A stretch of 64,000 nucleotides of DNA from Odiellus spinosus (lineage: Eukaryota > Arthropoda > Arachnida > Opiliones > Phalangiidae): NCBI GenBank assembly GCA_963920705.1, contig OY987239.1:12821004-12885003 (forward strand), in the 5' to 3' direction. Under the pieces are notes generated by a model. It was not told the origin of the DNA, did not search any database, and worked only from the letters and a program-made list of their open reading frames with translations. The position numbers and the translations under genes are program-made. Below are positions 11,849 through 26,100 of this stretch, piece by piece (position 1 is the stretch's first letter; every line of letters starts with the position of its first letter).

Positions 11849-12419
11849 TCTTTATATTATATTTTCTAACTCAATTTCAAGAAAAATTTGTAATTAAAAA
11901 TCCTAATTTTAAAAATAGTGCAACTATCTCTTGAAATAATATAAATATATATTACATATATTGTTTTGATTCGAAAAAAAAAAAGGTCCATTCGTTCAGG
12001 TCTAAAGATTTTTAAATGAACTATAGGTGTAACTGATACAACCATTAAAAAAAGTAGCCAAGGCTTAACGATTTCCTTATATGTTTAATAATATACTCGA
12101 GTATTAGGTGAGAAAAAATTGTTTAACGATGGAAAATAAAAAAAATTCTAACAGTATACTTTCCCTATCTACTTCCTAGTTTAGAACAAGCTTTCTTTTA
12201 AATCTTTCAAGCTAGGGTCTAGTTGTTTTGAAATATAAACGACAAAAACGTGTCTAACTATTGTATTGTTGTTACTAGGGCAATATGGGTACAATTTTAA
12301 AAAGCGTCCACTTATGGTATGGTACAATTACTACCATAAGCAAATAATCCCTTTATTTCACAAAAGTAAACAACGCCTCGTAGCTTAATTAATATCAGAA
12401 AAGATTCAGTTTTATATAG
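11849..12419. other. AT-rich intergenic DNA
   Basis: No gene recognised. A J-like fragment occurs near 12330-12375. Confidence 0.4.
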
Positions 12420-12500
12420 AAATTTATTTAAGTAAATATAAAATTAGACCAATCATATTATTTCTGCCTTCAACAGCGCGCGTAATGTCTTGTCTTAATA
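12420..12500 (+). mobile_element. Fragment of element F
   Basis: Matches the left arm of the fold-back at 21434-22150: AATATAAAATTAGACCAATC, TATTTCTGCCTTCAACAGCG. The rest is missing. Confidence 0.5.
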
Positions 12501-12631
12501 CCAGCTAATTTTCAAAAATACGGTAATTTTTAAGTTCTCTAGAGAAGGTTTAGGAATTAAGGGGAAAACATCGAAGGATACGAAGCGAGATACCTTGACC
12601 CAGAATTCCAAGATTCGACAATTAGTATTAA

Positions 12632-12969
12632 CAGAAGCCGATGAAACCTTCCTTTGAAGTCTATTACTCCCGGGTCTTGTCAACCCCTCTCTGTATGGGT
12701 TAGTTTCAAAAATCGCGATTCGTACGCCTCCTAACGGTAGATATTTTCGGAGCGGGAGTTCGTCCACCGAATATCTCTAGCAGCCTCGGAGTTCGTCAAA
12801 AAAACGTCGTCGTTTGCGGAGAGAGAGAATTTCCAATTTTCCGTAGACAGGGGGGTATGAAGTAGGACCCCTCCGATCTCGTAAAATTGTGAATTTTACC
12901 CATACAGAGAGGAGCGCTATATGGAACATTAGAGTAGTAGACTTCAAAGGAGGGTTTCATCGGCTTCTG
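12632..12969 (+). mobile_element. MITE family A, copy A1 (338 bp)
   Basis: Starts CAGAAGCCGATGAAAC and ends with its complement. Subterminal CCTCTCTGTATGGGT is inverted at the other end. It is the only plus-oriented copy with no clear 7-bp duplication, so it may be older or a recombinant. Confidence 0.92.
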
Positions 12970-13246
12970 GTCCTAAGCAAGCTTAAATTTAAACCAAGAC
13001 AACGCGACAGACTTAAACTTGAATTTCCTTATAGACGAAGGATATTGCGAATAGAGTGTTGTGTATATATTTAACATAATTTATGAATCATCTATTGTTG
13101 AAACTAGGTAACGTTTAAGAAAATTTTCAAAGTCTGTTGAAATATTTAAAAGTTTCGCAAGTTGGTCAGAGAATTTGTTAATGTTCTTAAAATTAAAGGG
13201 AGAATGGAACCTAATTTTTTATCGATAACCCAACAGTAAAAAGTTT

Positions 13247-13474
13247 ACAAAACAAATATTAAACTAGAAATCAAAATAGGCTTAGCTGGATTCACGGAGA
13301 TGATTTAAGAGCCAGCGACCAATAAGGAAAGGGCAGTCGTTAAGGCTAGATCTTGATCCGACTTACAATAACATTCAATTGGTCCCTGACCAATCAACGC
13401 GAAGAAATTCAGCTGATATTAATGATATAAGCTAAGCCTATTTTTTAAATTCTAGTGTTAATATTTGTTTGTAA
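13247..13474. mobile_element. MITE-like element H
   Basis: About 40-bp terminal inverted repeats with AACAAATATTAA, ACTAGAA and AAATAGGCTTAGCT, pairing 13247-13290 with 13425-13474. It lies 7 bp from copy A2. Confidence 0.6.
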
Positions 13475-13481
13475 ATTTTGT

Positions 13482-13820
13482 CAGAAGCCGATGAAACCCT
13501 CCTTTGAAGTCTATTACTCCCGGGGGTCTTGTCTACCCCTCTCTGTATGGGTTAGTTTCAAAAAGCGCGATTCGTACGCCTCCTAACGGTAGATATTTTC
13601 GGAGCGGGAGTTCGTCGAGCGAATATCTCTAGCAGCCTCGGAGTTCGTCAAAAAAACGTCGTCGTTTGTGGAGAGAGAGAATTTCCAATTTTTCGTAGAC
13701 AGGGGGGATGAAGTAGGACCCCTTCTAACTAGTAAAATTGTGAATTTTACCCATACAGAGAGGAGCGCTATATCGAACATTAGAGTAGTAGACTTCAAAG
13801 GAGGGTTTCATCGGCTTCTG
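13482..13820 (+). mobile_element. MITE family A, copy A2
   Basis: Full length, with perfect 7-bp duplication ATTTTGT. It combines the AGTTTCAAAAAGCG left type with the TTCTAACT right type, a rare mosaic. Confidence 0.94.
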
Positions 13821-14199
13821 ATTTTGTTTACTGGTGGTTTAGGCTGCTATTTAAAACACTCTGAAGATTTAATATTTTTACAAGACTTGCCCTTGGAAGT
13901 TAAACGAAGCGTTGATAATAACGTGAATTAAAAATGTAAATAAAGTTTCAGGCCCTGATCGAGACAACTACGGACTTCGAAACACGCTCTCCAATATGTG
14001 GCATTGCATTTGTACCTAACTATCCTAAAATCAACGTTCTTATTGGTTTCTTACGCAGGAAATTTTGATATCTATTGGCTCATCCTCTCTCACGAATTGC
14101 GTCAATCAATTTTACCAAAAAAATAAGGAAAAAGAACCCTTTTTCAAGAACGTCTGGTAAACAATTGGAAGAATATTTTGAATTTCTTAGGCCTTGGCC
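13821..14199 (+). promoter_or_regulatory. Probable promoter / 5' leader region of the Ig-FN3-DB gene
   Basis: About 380 bp between MITE A2 and the start codon. I see no clear TATA box or initiator, so the label rests on position only. Confidence 0.3.
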
Positions 14200-17100
14200 A
14201 TGATTGGCCTCATTCCCGAATTGAGATGGCCAACAATCGTGATGGCCGTCATCGCCTTACTTAGTCCATCATCCAATGGTAAGTCAAACCTTTTATTTAT
14301 ATGATTATAGTTTTGAACGATGCTAGGGGGGGTCGTTGTTTACTTACATGGAATAAGGTCATAGACTTATGATACTTTAAATCGTCCTAAATCTAAGTTA
14401 TATTTCAATATCTTGGTAAAGAAAAACGTGAATTTGAATCAGACGCGTCCTTTGTTAGGCACTTGACCTTTCCAATATGGAAGAGTTGTTTTTCCCGTTT
14501 CTTAACTCTGCTTTCCAAAATTACCATACATGGCACACGTAATCGCCAGATTACTTCTATGCTAATTCAATGTTTTTAAAACTTTTTTTTAATATTAAAG
14601 AGTTTTTTGAAATTTGAATTTTCTTGAAATAAAAAATGATTTATATATCGAATACTCGGTTTCTAAAAAACGGGTAATCGAAAAGTCGTCCTGAAAACCT
14701 AGCTTTATTGGGGGTTAATAACTTTAATTAAATTTTGATTTATTATTTATTGAGGCTTTGAAATTAATTAATTAATAGAAAACTATAATTAATTTTAATT
14801 AATTTCAGGATTACCATCACTTCATGGTACGCCAGTTGACCCAGTCTCAGCCAAAGCGGGGGAGGAGGCCATTATAATTTGCGAAGCAAAAAACACCGAA
14901 AATTATACAGTATTAACCTTTGACCCCAATTTAAAGGGATAATGCAACCTAACATTTTTTTTTAAAGGTTATCTGGCAAAGATTAACGTCTAGCGTTTTA
15001 ACCTCAGAGATTCTAACAGCTGGCACTGTCAGAATTACGAGCGATCGTCGATTTACTGTGATACACGAGAAAGGTAATTATTTTTCTCATTTAAATTAAT
15101 TAATTTCGTGGCTTCGTCTAATTAAGGTATACCTTTTATTTTTATAGATAGTGATATATGGGCGTTAAGAATTAACCCAGTCAATGAATTGGACGGTGGA
15201 CGTTACATATGTGAAGTTAACAGTATACCAAGACTACACGTTGTACGCGTTTTAACAGGTTAAAGTTCATACGTTTCGACAAGTACCAATTGAAAACCCT
15301 CTTGAAAAGGCGTCTGTTTATTTATTTGCCCAGTTTTGTGAAAACCATTCGTTTAACCACGCACATTAATAGGCTTTAATAATTAGCAAAATCTTTGCAA
15401 AAACATTGAAAACGTGGCATTAGGGGTCTTCAATTGGTTCTAGTTTCAGTTTCAGTTTAAACCTATTAACTAATATTTAATTATAATCCACATAGTTCAA
15501 GCCAATAACGAATCTAGTCATTATTATTCGTCAAAAACTGATAACACTGGTAAATTATTAATTCCGTATAAGCAGAGGTATATAATAACCCCCTTCGTGG
15601 GGAAGTATGAAAGCCCCTATACTACCAATGCTAAAAATCTCGAACAACAAGAGCCCGCTGCTGACTATCTAGGCCACTAGCTCGCGCTGGACTTCTCAAT
15701 GTCGCTACTCTAGTAAATGGTCTTTGTATAAACAAGACGGCTCGATTTGCGTTTAGAACTTCCTGTCACGGGAGTCAGGCTGTCCGTTAAAATGGAGTCG
15801 AAGGTTGACTTCGGCTCGCGAGTTCCGGAAGCGCGCGTAGGGAAAATTTAGTCAGGTTCAAAATGGTGTAACTATTTTTTTGGGAGTAAAGCGGCGTGTC
15901 GATCCGCCGCGATTTACGCCGGGCACTCGTTGTTCGTCGATTTTGCCTACCTTTCATACTTCCCCCCGAAGGGGGTTATTATATACCTCTGGTATAAGTG
16001 TTAAGTGATTTTAAAGAGTTTACTAATCCATAGGATGTTGTATGCAAGCCAACGTACCCATCGACTGCTTACAGTTCTGTAGCTTAAACACAATATTATC
16101 AAGATCTCACCCTAATCCGTGGCATTGTATGGAACATTTACCCACCATTACAAGATGTCTTACGGGTAAGATTATATTATAATATTGAAATGGATTTTTT
16201 CCGCTAAATTTTACCCATTATTGAATACGATCTAGCTGTCTGACTTAGAGAGTGGTTATTAACTTATGGTTGTAATAATAGATGGTCGTAATCATTTGCC
16301 TTGTTGCGAGAGACAAAATATTCCGGAAGTGTGCCGTTCCGTTTGTGTCGGTGATTATGATTTGTCGACCGTCATTCAGCATTATTCATGCATGAACTAT
16401 ACTATACCAACCCTGGCCTGTATTGCCGAGGGAGTTGGTGAGTTATTTTTATCTTTTAAACTATATTTTTTAAAGGTATGATGAAGTACATCCATACAAA
16501 CGTGTGACGTCAGTTTTACTTTATATTTCAATACGCTCTAAAGAAATCGACTTACACCAAGAAGGATTAGATAAGGAGAGGAAAAGTGGGAACGGCGCGG
16601 CTCCTACTGCGTCGGCCTAAACTCCCACTCTGGGAGAACGGGGGTAGAGACGTTTCGTGGTAAAATGTTGTCGCGTGGGTAAAACGAATCCTTTATGAGA
16701 CGCGCTAGCTAGCGACCACGTGACAAGAGTTTACCTCGAGAATTTCCTATCCCCCCTTTTCACCCGAGTGGGAGGTTGGCTCTTCTCTCTCTAACTCAAC
16801 GCAGCCCCACTTTTCCTCTCCTTATCTGATCCTTCTTGCTTACACGATCATAAACCAAAAATGGTTCCAAATTCGACCAAGTAAACCAAATGAAATAAAA
16901 AATTTATATATTTTTGGTCGAATTATTTTGGGATTTTATAATTGGAAACTTTTTGGATCAAAATAGATTTTTTTCAGTCATTGGGAAAGCCGATATCTTC
17001 GATAATTCTATGATATCGTATTGAAATTAAAATATTTTGCGATTAATTAGTGCTATAACATAATTATCAAAATCAAACTAACTTTAATTAATTATTTTTA

Positions 17101-20100
17101 GATTCAAATTGTACTCTAACAATGAATTGTTCATTATCTAAATTTTTTAATCTTTCAAAACAGAAATCCTTCCTGGTCCGCCTCAAGAATTAGTAGTTCA
17201 ACCCATTTCCTCCAACGAACTCGAAGTCTCTTGGTCACCCCCTTCCCAATCAGTTCCAGTTGACAATTACATCATTAACGTCACAAAAATACACGCTTTA
17301 AGCCCCGGTGCCCAGTTTGAGGTCAGTTCAGCGACGCGTACCGAATCAACCGGTTTTTTAATATCTCCAATATTCAAATTTGACGTTTTTCTTTTTAGGT
17401 AGTGGATAACAGACGCGGCAAAGAACTTAATTACCAAGACAAGAATATAAGCATCGTCGAAACGGTAAGGTAATTAAACGAACTAATTCTAAATTAATTT
17501 AATTCATTAATTTTAATTAACAGGTGTCTAGCAATCAAACTCGTCACGTCTTAAAAGATTTGGAGCCGGAAACAGTTTACGAAATTCATTTAACATCTAA
17601 AAACGATCAAGGACACAGTCTTCCAACCTACGCCGTTCGAACTATGACCTTACCAAAGAACTTTTCCAATATAACCCCTGAACCAGATTCCCTTGTCGTT
17701 AATCTAACCGTACCTGATATCAAAAAATGTTGCGTCGAAAAAGGGGTTAAAATGGGACGGTGTTTGGATAACATGTGTGATCTAACCAAAGCTGATCATA
17801 TTCGGTAAAAATTTAAACCAGAAGCCGATGAAACCCTCCTTTGAAGTCTATTACTCCCTGGTCTTGTCTACCCCTCTCTGTATGGGTTATTCTCAAAAGG
17901 CGCGATTCGTACGCCTTCTAACGGTAGATGTTTTCGGAGCGGGAGTTCGTCCACCGAATATCTCTAGCAGCCTCGGAGTTCGTCAAAAAAACGTCGTCGT
18001 TTGTGGAGAGAGAGAATTTCCAATTTTCCGTAGACAGGGGGGTATGAAGTAGGACCCCTTCTAACTCGTAAAATTGTGAATTTTACCCATACAGAGAGGA
18101 GCGCTATATCGAACATTGGTGTAGTAGACTTCAAAGGAGGGTTTCATCGGCTTCTGTTTAAACTTAAACTCAACCATGCTACCTTACTATCAGCTAAATA
18201 AAATCACTGGTCATTTTTAGATTGACTGACGTCATGATTTGCGCTCCATGGGCAAATGTTACGTTCGAATGCATGTCCGGTGATGTTGACCACACACCGT
18301 GTTGCAAAACCAGAAACGTTCCTGATGTCTGTTTAGATTTCTGTCGAGGCAAAGTGACTAGGGTTGATTACAGACACTTTGTATGTTTGGATCATATGGA
18401 ATCGTACGGAAACTGTCTCTTGGAACATTATGGAGTTCTTCCAACTCAACCACGTGATTACACTGTTAGACTGATACATTCAGAATGGGCTTTGTTACAT
18501 TGGAAAGAACCAGCGTAAGTTACAAAGATAATATCTCACTAGTATTAGAATATTAAAGTCATTTAAATCGTGTATTGTCGTTCGTTTAGAACTTTGGGTG
18601 AAACTGTAACTGGTTACAACATTCATTGGAGAGAAATTGAAGACCAGGAAGGTGAATATCACGCTGTATTTGGTGTCAAATCCCCGTATCTACTAGATGG
18701 CCTGATTCCTGGAGTCCAGTGAGTCATTTACCATCGTTTAAATCTATTTTTTACTTGGAAGTTAATTTGATTGTAAATATTTAAGATATGAAAGCTACGT
18801 TGTCGCTACCAACAAATATGGTACCAGTAAACACTCGACGCAAGTTGTTTTCACGACATCAACAATCGTCAAAACGTCCGACAATGATAGACAAAATCGT
18901 TGGTATAATGAAACGGCTTGTTGCGTTTCTGCTGGACTTCAAGACGATTGCCTACCATTATGTTCTTACGACGTAAGTTGTTGTTTACTTTTATGGATAA
19001 AGTCATAGACTTTTGATCATATTTTACGGAAACATTTATTCTAGGTGAAATTGACCGATATGTACAGCTTGGGTCCAAGATGCGTTCATCAACTGGACAT
19101 TCTAATAAGATGCGCAGCGGCCGGAAGGGACCATACCCCTTGTTGCAAACGACGTAGTGTTAATTGGGATTGTATGCCTATGTGTGCGGGTTCTTTATCA
19201 ACTAATCAATTTAACTTGGCGCAAACGTGTAGTCAAGATATTGGGAACATCTTACAGGTAATAAACAAGACACTGGACACTATAACTAACACAGGGTTGC
19301 CACAGTTTTTTCAGATTCAAATTCCCTGACTTTTTCGGGTTTGTCCCTGACTTTTTCGGGTTTTTCCCTAACTTTCTCGGGTTTTTCCCCGACTTTCTCG
19401 GGTTTTTCCCCGACTTTCTCGGGTTTTTCCCCGACTTTTTCGGGTTTTTCCCCGACTTTTTCGGGTTTTTCCCCGACTTTTTCGGGTTTTTCCCCGACTT
19501 TTTCGGGTTTTTCCCCGACTTTTTCGGGTTTTTCCCCGACTTTTTCGGGTTTTTCCCCGACTTTTTCGGGTTTTTCCCCGACTTTTTCGGGTTTTTCCCC
19601 GACTTTTTCGGGTTTTTCCCCGATTTTTTCGGGTTTTTCCCCGATTTTTTCGGGTTTTTCCCCGACTTTTTCGGGTTTTTCCCTGACTTTTTCGGGTTTT
19701 TCCCTGACTTTTTCGGGTTTTTCCCTGACTTTTTCGGGTTTTTCCCTGACTTTTTCGGGTTTTTCCCTGACTTTTTCCAACGATTTTTCCTGACCGTTTC
19801 AACTAATACTACCCAATTTTGAAGCTTTTATTGTTTTATATAATCGCGTTCGCCAAACTGCAGGCGTATCTTTGTTGTAATCTATACAACTGACACGCCG
19901 TCAGCTGAGAATCTTTTCCACGGATAATGATTGTAATTTCCTGGCTTCCTTAAAAGATCTTTAAATTCCCTGACTTTTTAAAATATCTTTAAATTCCCTG
20001 ACTTTTTAAAATATCTTTAAATTCCCTGACTTTTTAAAATATCTTTAAATTCCCTGACTTTTTAAAATATCTTTAAATTCCCTGACTTTTTAAAATATCT

Positions 20101-23100
20101 AAAAATTCCCTGACTTTTTAAAATATCTAAAAATTCCCTGACTTTTTAAAATATCTAAAAATTCCCTGACTTTTTAAAATATCTAAAAATTCCCTGACTT
20201 TTTAAAATATCTAAAAATTCCCTGACTTTTTAAAATATCTAAAAATTCCCTGACTTTTTAAAATATCTAAAAATTCCCTGACTTTTTAAAATATCTAAAA
20301 ATTCCCTGACTTTTTAAAATATCTAAAAATTCCCTGACTTTTTAAAATATCTAAAAATTCCCTGACTTTTTAAAATATCTTTAAATTCCCTGACTTTTTA
20401 AAATATCTTTAAATTCCCTGACTTTTTAAAATATCTTTAAATTCCCTGACTTTTTAAAATATCTTTAAATTCCCTGACTTTTTAAAATATCTAAAAATTC
20501 CCTGACTTTTTAAAATATCTAAAAATTCCCTGACTTTTTAAAATATCTAAAAATTCCCTGACTTTTTAAAATATCTAAAAATTCCCTGACTTTTTAAAAT
20601 ATCTAAAAATTCCCTGACTTTTTAAAATATCTAAAAATTCCCTGACTTTTTAAAATATCTAAAAATTCCCTGACTTTTTAAAATATCTAAAAATTCCCTG
20701 ACTTTTTAAAATATCTAAAAATTCCCTGACTTTTTAAAATATCTAAAAATTCCCTGACTTTTTAAAATATCTTTAAATTCCCTGACTTTTTAAAATATCT
20801 TTAAATTCCCTGACTTTTTAAAATATCTTTAAATTCCCTGACTTTTTAAAATATCTTTAAATTCCCTGACTTTTTAAAATATCTTTAAATTCCCTGACTT
20901 TTTAAAATATCTTTAAATTCCCTGACTTTTTAAAATATCTTTAAATTCCCTGACTTTTTAAAATATCTTTAAATTCCCTGACTTTTTAAAATATCTAAAA
21001 ATTCCCTGATTTCCCTGACTTTTCTCTGACCTGTGGCAACCCTGTAACAAAACCTCTCTTGAAGTAACTTCTATTCCAAGGTTTAGATCTTTAAATTCTT
21101 AACGTTTAGTCAAGCGTATCCTTTACGAAACACCAACAGTTATGGAACCTTCCATATAATTAAATATATTTTTTAATTGCAGTGTATGATTGAAGGGGTT
21201 GATCTACTACCAGGGATACCTCAAGATTTTCATTCAACAGCGCTTGGTAAAAATTACGTTAAACTATCATGGAATCCCGCCTCAGACGGGGCAGACGCGG
21301 AAAATTACCAAGTTAGATACAGTCAAGTACAACATGGCATACCAGCACATCCTCTAGTCTATCAACAAGTAATTATACACTAATAAACGTGTAATTAAAG
21401 GGAAACTAGGAGCTAAAAAATGGAACAGCTTTTAAATTTATTTCTTAGTAAATTTGAATTTTAATAAAATCCGACCAATCAAATTATTTCAGCCTTCAAC
21501 AGCGCTTTTAATGTCCTCCTAACGTTAAAAGAAGGCTGATATTTGATGGCCAAGGTCTTAGGCATCAAATACCGGCCTATTCTTTTAATTTTAAGACATT
21601 ACAAGCACTGTTAAAGGCAGAAATAATATGATTGGTCGGATTTTATATTTACTACAGGGTGACCACTGAAAATTTGAAAATCCTATATAGGAAATTTCTT
21701 CGCGAAATATAGGAAAATATAGGAAGGATTTTATGTAAAATATAGGATAAAATAGGAAGAAATAAGTGGAAAATATATGATAAAATAAGAAAATAATTAA
21801 TTAAAAGTAGGAACCATGTTTATTATCGCGTCACGACTCTCGCCACCGGTTTAAACGTGGTATTAATATGATCCAATTGCTTAAATAGTATGGAATTTTA
21901 CAGACTATTTTAACTGGAAAATGTACGGTTAAGCTAAAATAATCTTATACAGCCACAGTTGACAGTATGATTTAGAACTTTACCCTTAACTAGAGATTTT
22001 GAGTAGAAATATAGGAGATTATAGGAATTGACATTAAATTATAGGAGAAAATAGGAAGGAGGTGAAAATATAGGAAAAAATAGGAAATATAGGAAAAGTG
22101 GTCACCCTGTTACTAAAATTCAAATTTTACCAAGAAATTATTTTAAACACGAAAAATGTGTAATTAAAGATAATTAATTAATTCTATGATTTCAGAACAT
22201 TAACTGCAGCTCAAATACTTCAGTCATAGTAAAGGATTTGCAAACGGGTTCACCTTACAGTTTTTACGTCGTTGCTGGAAACGAACACGGATATTCCCAG
22301 CCATCTTTAGTACTAATTCTAATCCCAGCTGATTCAGAGTCTAACGAAACTGAAATCAACAGCGCCCTTGGTCCCCCACATTCATTGGAGGTTATCGACG
22401 AAACTGCTCAAACAATAGCTATCAGATGGCTACCACCCAATCATTTACCACCGGACGCGACTGTCATGTACACCGTTTATTTCCTACCAGTATCGCAAAG
22501 TGGTACCTTATTGGATGCCGGTATGACTCAAGATACCATGTTTACCAGCGCTGAGATTGTTAACCTAACAGCTAGTACGCAATACGCCATTGCTGTCAGA
22601 GCCCAAAATGCCCAAGGGTATGTAAATTCTTATCAGAATTAAATAAGTCACGTGATTTCGTTATTGTAGACCCTATAGTTAATTTTCGCGCGGTCGTTTT
22701 CGTAAAAGTACTTGGAGTTATTAGAATTATTTAATAATTTATCATTTCTTAATTTTTTAGACACAGTCATAGCGTTCTTTCGGAAATTTTACTGGCTTGG
22801 ACGGAAGCCCCAACCCCCGCTTTTGTAAACCCACCATTAATAATCCCAGCAGGGCCCATCGTAGAAGGAAGAAATATAACCATTATGTGTATCGCTTTGG
22901 GGACACCGGCACCAACTGTCTCTCTTTACATTAATGGGGAAGTAGTGGTTGAGAAAATACAACACCACGTATCCCATACTATCGCAAATATTCACCATAA
23001 TGTCAGTAATACAGCCTGTTTCGCTGATAATGGACATGGACAAGGTGCCTACAGCGCCTTAGAGATTCACGTTAGTTGTAAGTTGTTGTTTCAAAAGTAA

Positions 23101-26100
23101 AATAATGTTGGTTGTAATCCCAATTAAAAATTAAAATTTTAGTTCCCGCGATGGCAGAAGCCTTGATACCGGACATAAAAATCACCAGAGGTCGAAGTTT
23201 AAGACTTCAATGTCAGATACAAGGATTCCCCGAACCTAGAGTCTTATGGTATCAAGGTTCTAATAAAGAAAAGGTCATACAGAGGTCACCCAAGACAGAA
23301 ATGGAAAATACCATGAACCCCAAAATAAAAGGCAGTTATATCGCCACCCTAAATATCATGGATATACGGGACGATGATACCGGAGACTATTTATGCGTAG
23401 CTGAGAATCAATTGGGAAGATCCGTCAGTAGCGCAAAAGTCAGGGTCGAATCAAATTCAAGTAGAAATACGTCACGTAAGTAATTCGATCAAAAATATCT
23501 TTTGGGAACTATTGATTAGGGAATTATTGAGAGTAAGGCTTAGCGAGTACTCGATTAAGAGTATTAGAATCTCATAACGTTTATATCGAGTACTCGATAG
23601 GTATATTCGACGATTACAAGCCAAGGCTTATCGAGTACTCGGTTGAAACAGATTAAGAATATCAGAATCTCATAACGATAAGTATAGTCAATCATCGAGT
23701 ACTCGATAGGTACACTCGATGATTATAAGCCGCCAAGGCTTAACTACTCGATAGCCTATTTCACAACAGTGTACCGAAACTACTCTTTGATACGCAACCA
23801 AATGAATTTACAGGGTTGCCACAGTTTTTTCAGATTCAAATTCCCTGACTTTCCAGGTTTTTCCCTGACCTTTTCCAGACTTCTTGAAAGATCATTAAAT
23901 TCCCTGACTTTTTAAAATATCTTAAAATTCCCTGACTTTTTTTTGGTTCATTTTCAATTTCCCTGACCTGTGGCAACCCTGTGAAAATAGGCCTAGGACT
24001 AATACTCAAATCAGGTTTAATTATTGAAATATTGACTTAATTATATTTATAGTTTGCTGCGAGGAACAAAAAGTCAGTAGCGGATGCATGGACGCGTGCG
24101 CATTTGATATCGATATACAAAGGGCATTGGATAAACCGGAATGTGTCCAGGATTTGAATAAATTAATGTATTGCGCAGCGGGTAAGGTGTAAAAACCTTC
24201 GGCTTATTATAAAATTGTTAATTATTTTTGTATAACAGATGGTAGGGATCACCGTCAATGTTGCCGTGACAAATCAGTACCTCGTAAATGTAGAAGATGG
24301 TGTATGGGAAACCCTGTACCTAATGCTCCCTTATGCGCGCTAGTCGCTGCTAAAGAAATTATAACTTGTTTCGAAGAAGGAAAATGTAAGATTCATAACC
24401 TCTTGAAATTCTTAGCGAGCGTTTTAAAACAATTTATCAATCACAATTAGCCATTCTTCCTGGACCTCCGGTTAATGTCCAAGTAAAACAAATGAAAACA
24501 AACATGCTCGAGGTTCATTGGGAACCACCGGAGAAAAATCCTGATTCCGTACAATGGTACAGAGTTTTTTGGAGACCAGTTGGGTCTAGATCTCTCTACA
24601 AAGTAAGTTACTATCGAAATTTTTGTTTGCAATAAGTCTGTAAAAGCTAATAGCGGTCCCTCCCACCTACAAACTTTATCATGATTGTTGATATATTATA
24701 ATATCAAATAGAAATACCCTTATCGAAAATTACTAACAAATAAGTAAGAAATTCATTAGTAAAAACAAAATTGCCTACCAGAACTTGTTTTTGATCAATC
24801 TTGTTTGAATTCCGTGTCTGTTGCTAAGGCCCAGTCGCACTATTTCGTCACTCGGCACTCGCGTACGCGATTCAAACTTCTTGGCTTAAATTTCGGAACA
24901 TTTATTTGATTATTATTAACATAGTCTTTCTCCTGATTAATTCAATGTTAAATTAACATTAAACTTAATACATATTAAACAACCGCGTAAAATTAACACA
25001 TACGCGAAAAGTTCTTGCATGACTTCTTAAATAAAGCAGACGACTTTAATGGCATCATCTGGGGGACAGGGGGAGGGTTATGTAAGATCGAGAGAGAAAA
25101 GGGGCTGTAAATAAGTCTTGTCGTCCAATGAAAAAGGCCATTATAAAAACTACCCGCGAAATCTAATGAAATATGAAAAAACGTCATTGAACACGATTAT
25201 TAAATATTTAACAGAATGAAACGAACAAAGCTTACATGACATTGGAAAACTTGGAAGAGGGTAAAATGTATGAAGTAGCCATTAAATCTGGCAACCATTA
25301 TGGCTTGAGTGTGCATACGGATCCAGTTGTAGTTTCCATTAACGGTAAGCCTTATAAAACCGAACTCTTGCCCACGAAATTACGTATTATTACATATTTT
25401 TAAACAAATCCCGCATTACAGGACCTGGTATTAGGCCTAGGGCTCTAATTGGCGAAACCAGCGCGGCCGTCAAAGCGGTTATAGCCGTTGTTGTAATAAT
25501 AATTTTAACGATGTTAGTCGTAATCTCAGTAATCCTGTACTTAAGACGCCAGAGGATACAAAAACAAGAAGCTGGAGTATCTTTTGAAAATCCAGCTTAT
25601 CTTAAAGACGGCAACAATGCAAATACGGTAAGTTTAACCAAGAAGGATCAGATAAGGAGAGGAAAAGTGGGAACGGCGCGGCTCCTACTGCGTCGGCCTA
25701 AACTCCCACTCTGGGAGAACGGGGGACAGACGGGGGTAGAGATGCTTCGTGGTAAATTGTTGTCACGTGGGTAAAACGAATCATTTAAGAGACGCGCTAG
25801 CTAGCGACCACGTGACAACAGTTTACCTCTAGAATTTCCTATCCCCCCTTTCCACCCGAGTGGGAGGTTGGCTCTTCTCTCTCTAACTCAACGCAGCCCC
25901 ACTTTTCCTCTCCTAATCTGATCCTTCTTGGTTTAACTCAAATAAACGTCAGGAGTTTCGACTTCTAAGGTAAATAGGGCTGAACAAAAGCTTCAATTTT
26001 ATTTACCAGGGAGCGCCTACAAGCACGGCGGAAGATGGTAACTGTATACAGCTACCAACCACGAAAAACGGAGTAAACGGACATGTTAATAAAACGGTTA

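Larger units (their letters stand above)
19292..21044 (+). mobile_element. hAT-like MITE carrying two expanded minisatellites (1753 bp)
   Basis: Ends CAGGGTTGCCACAG and CTGTGGCAACCCTG, typical of hAT elements. The flanks share TAACA. It lies in intron 13 of the Ig-FN3-DB gene. Most of the length is two internal arrays (19325-19782 and 19957-21010). A 171-bp relative without expansion is at 23811-23981. Confidence 0.85.

Noticed and set aside
19286-19802. 144-164-codon ORFs of regular PEKV/GKTRKS or FSGFSPT repeats on both strands
   Set aside because: A 21-bp tandem repeat keeps every stop-free frame open. It lies in an intron inside a transposon.
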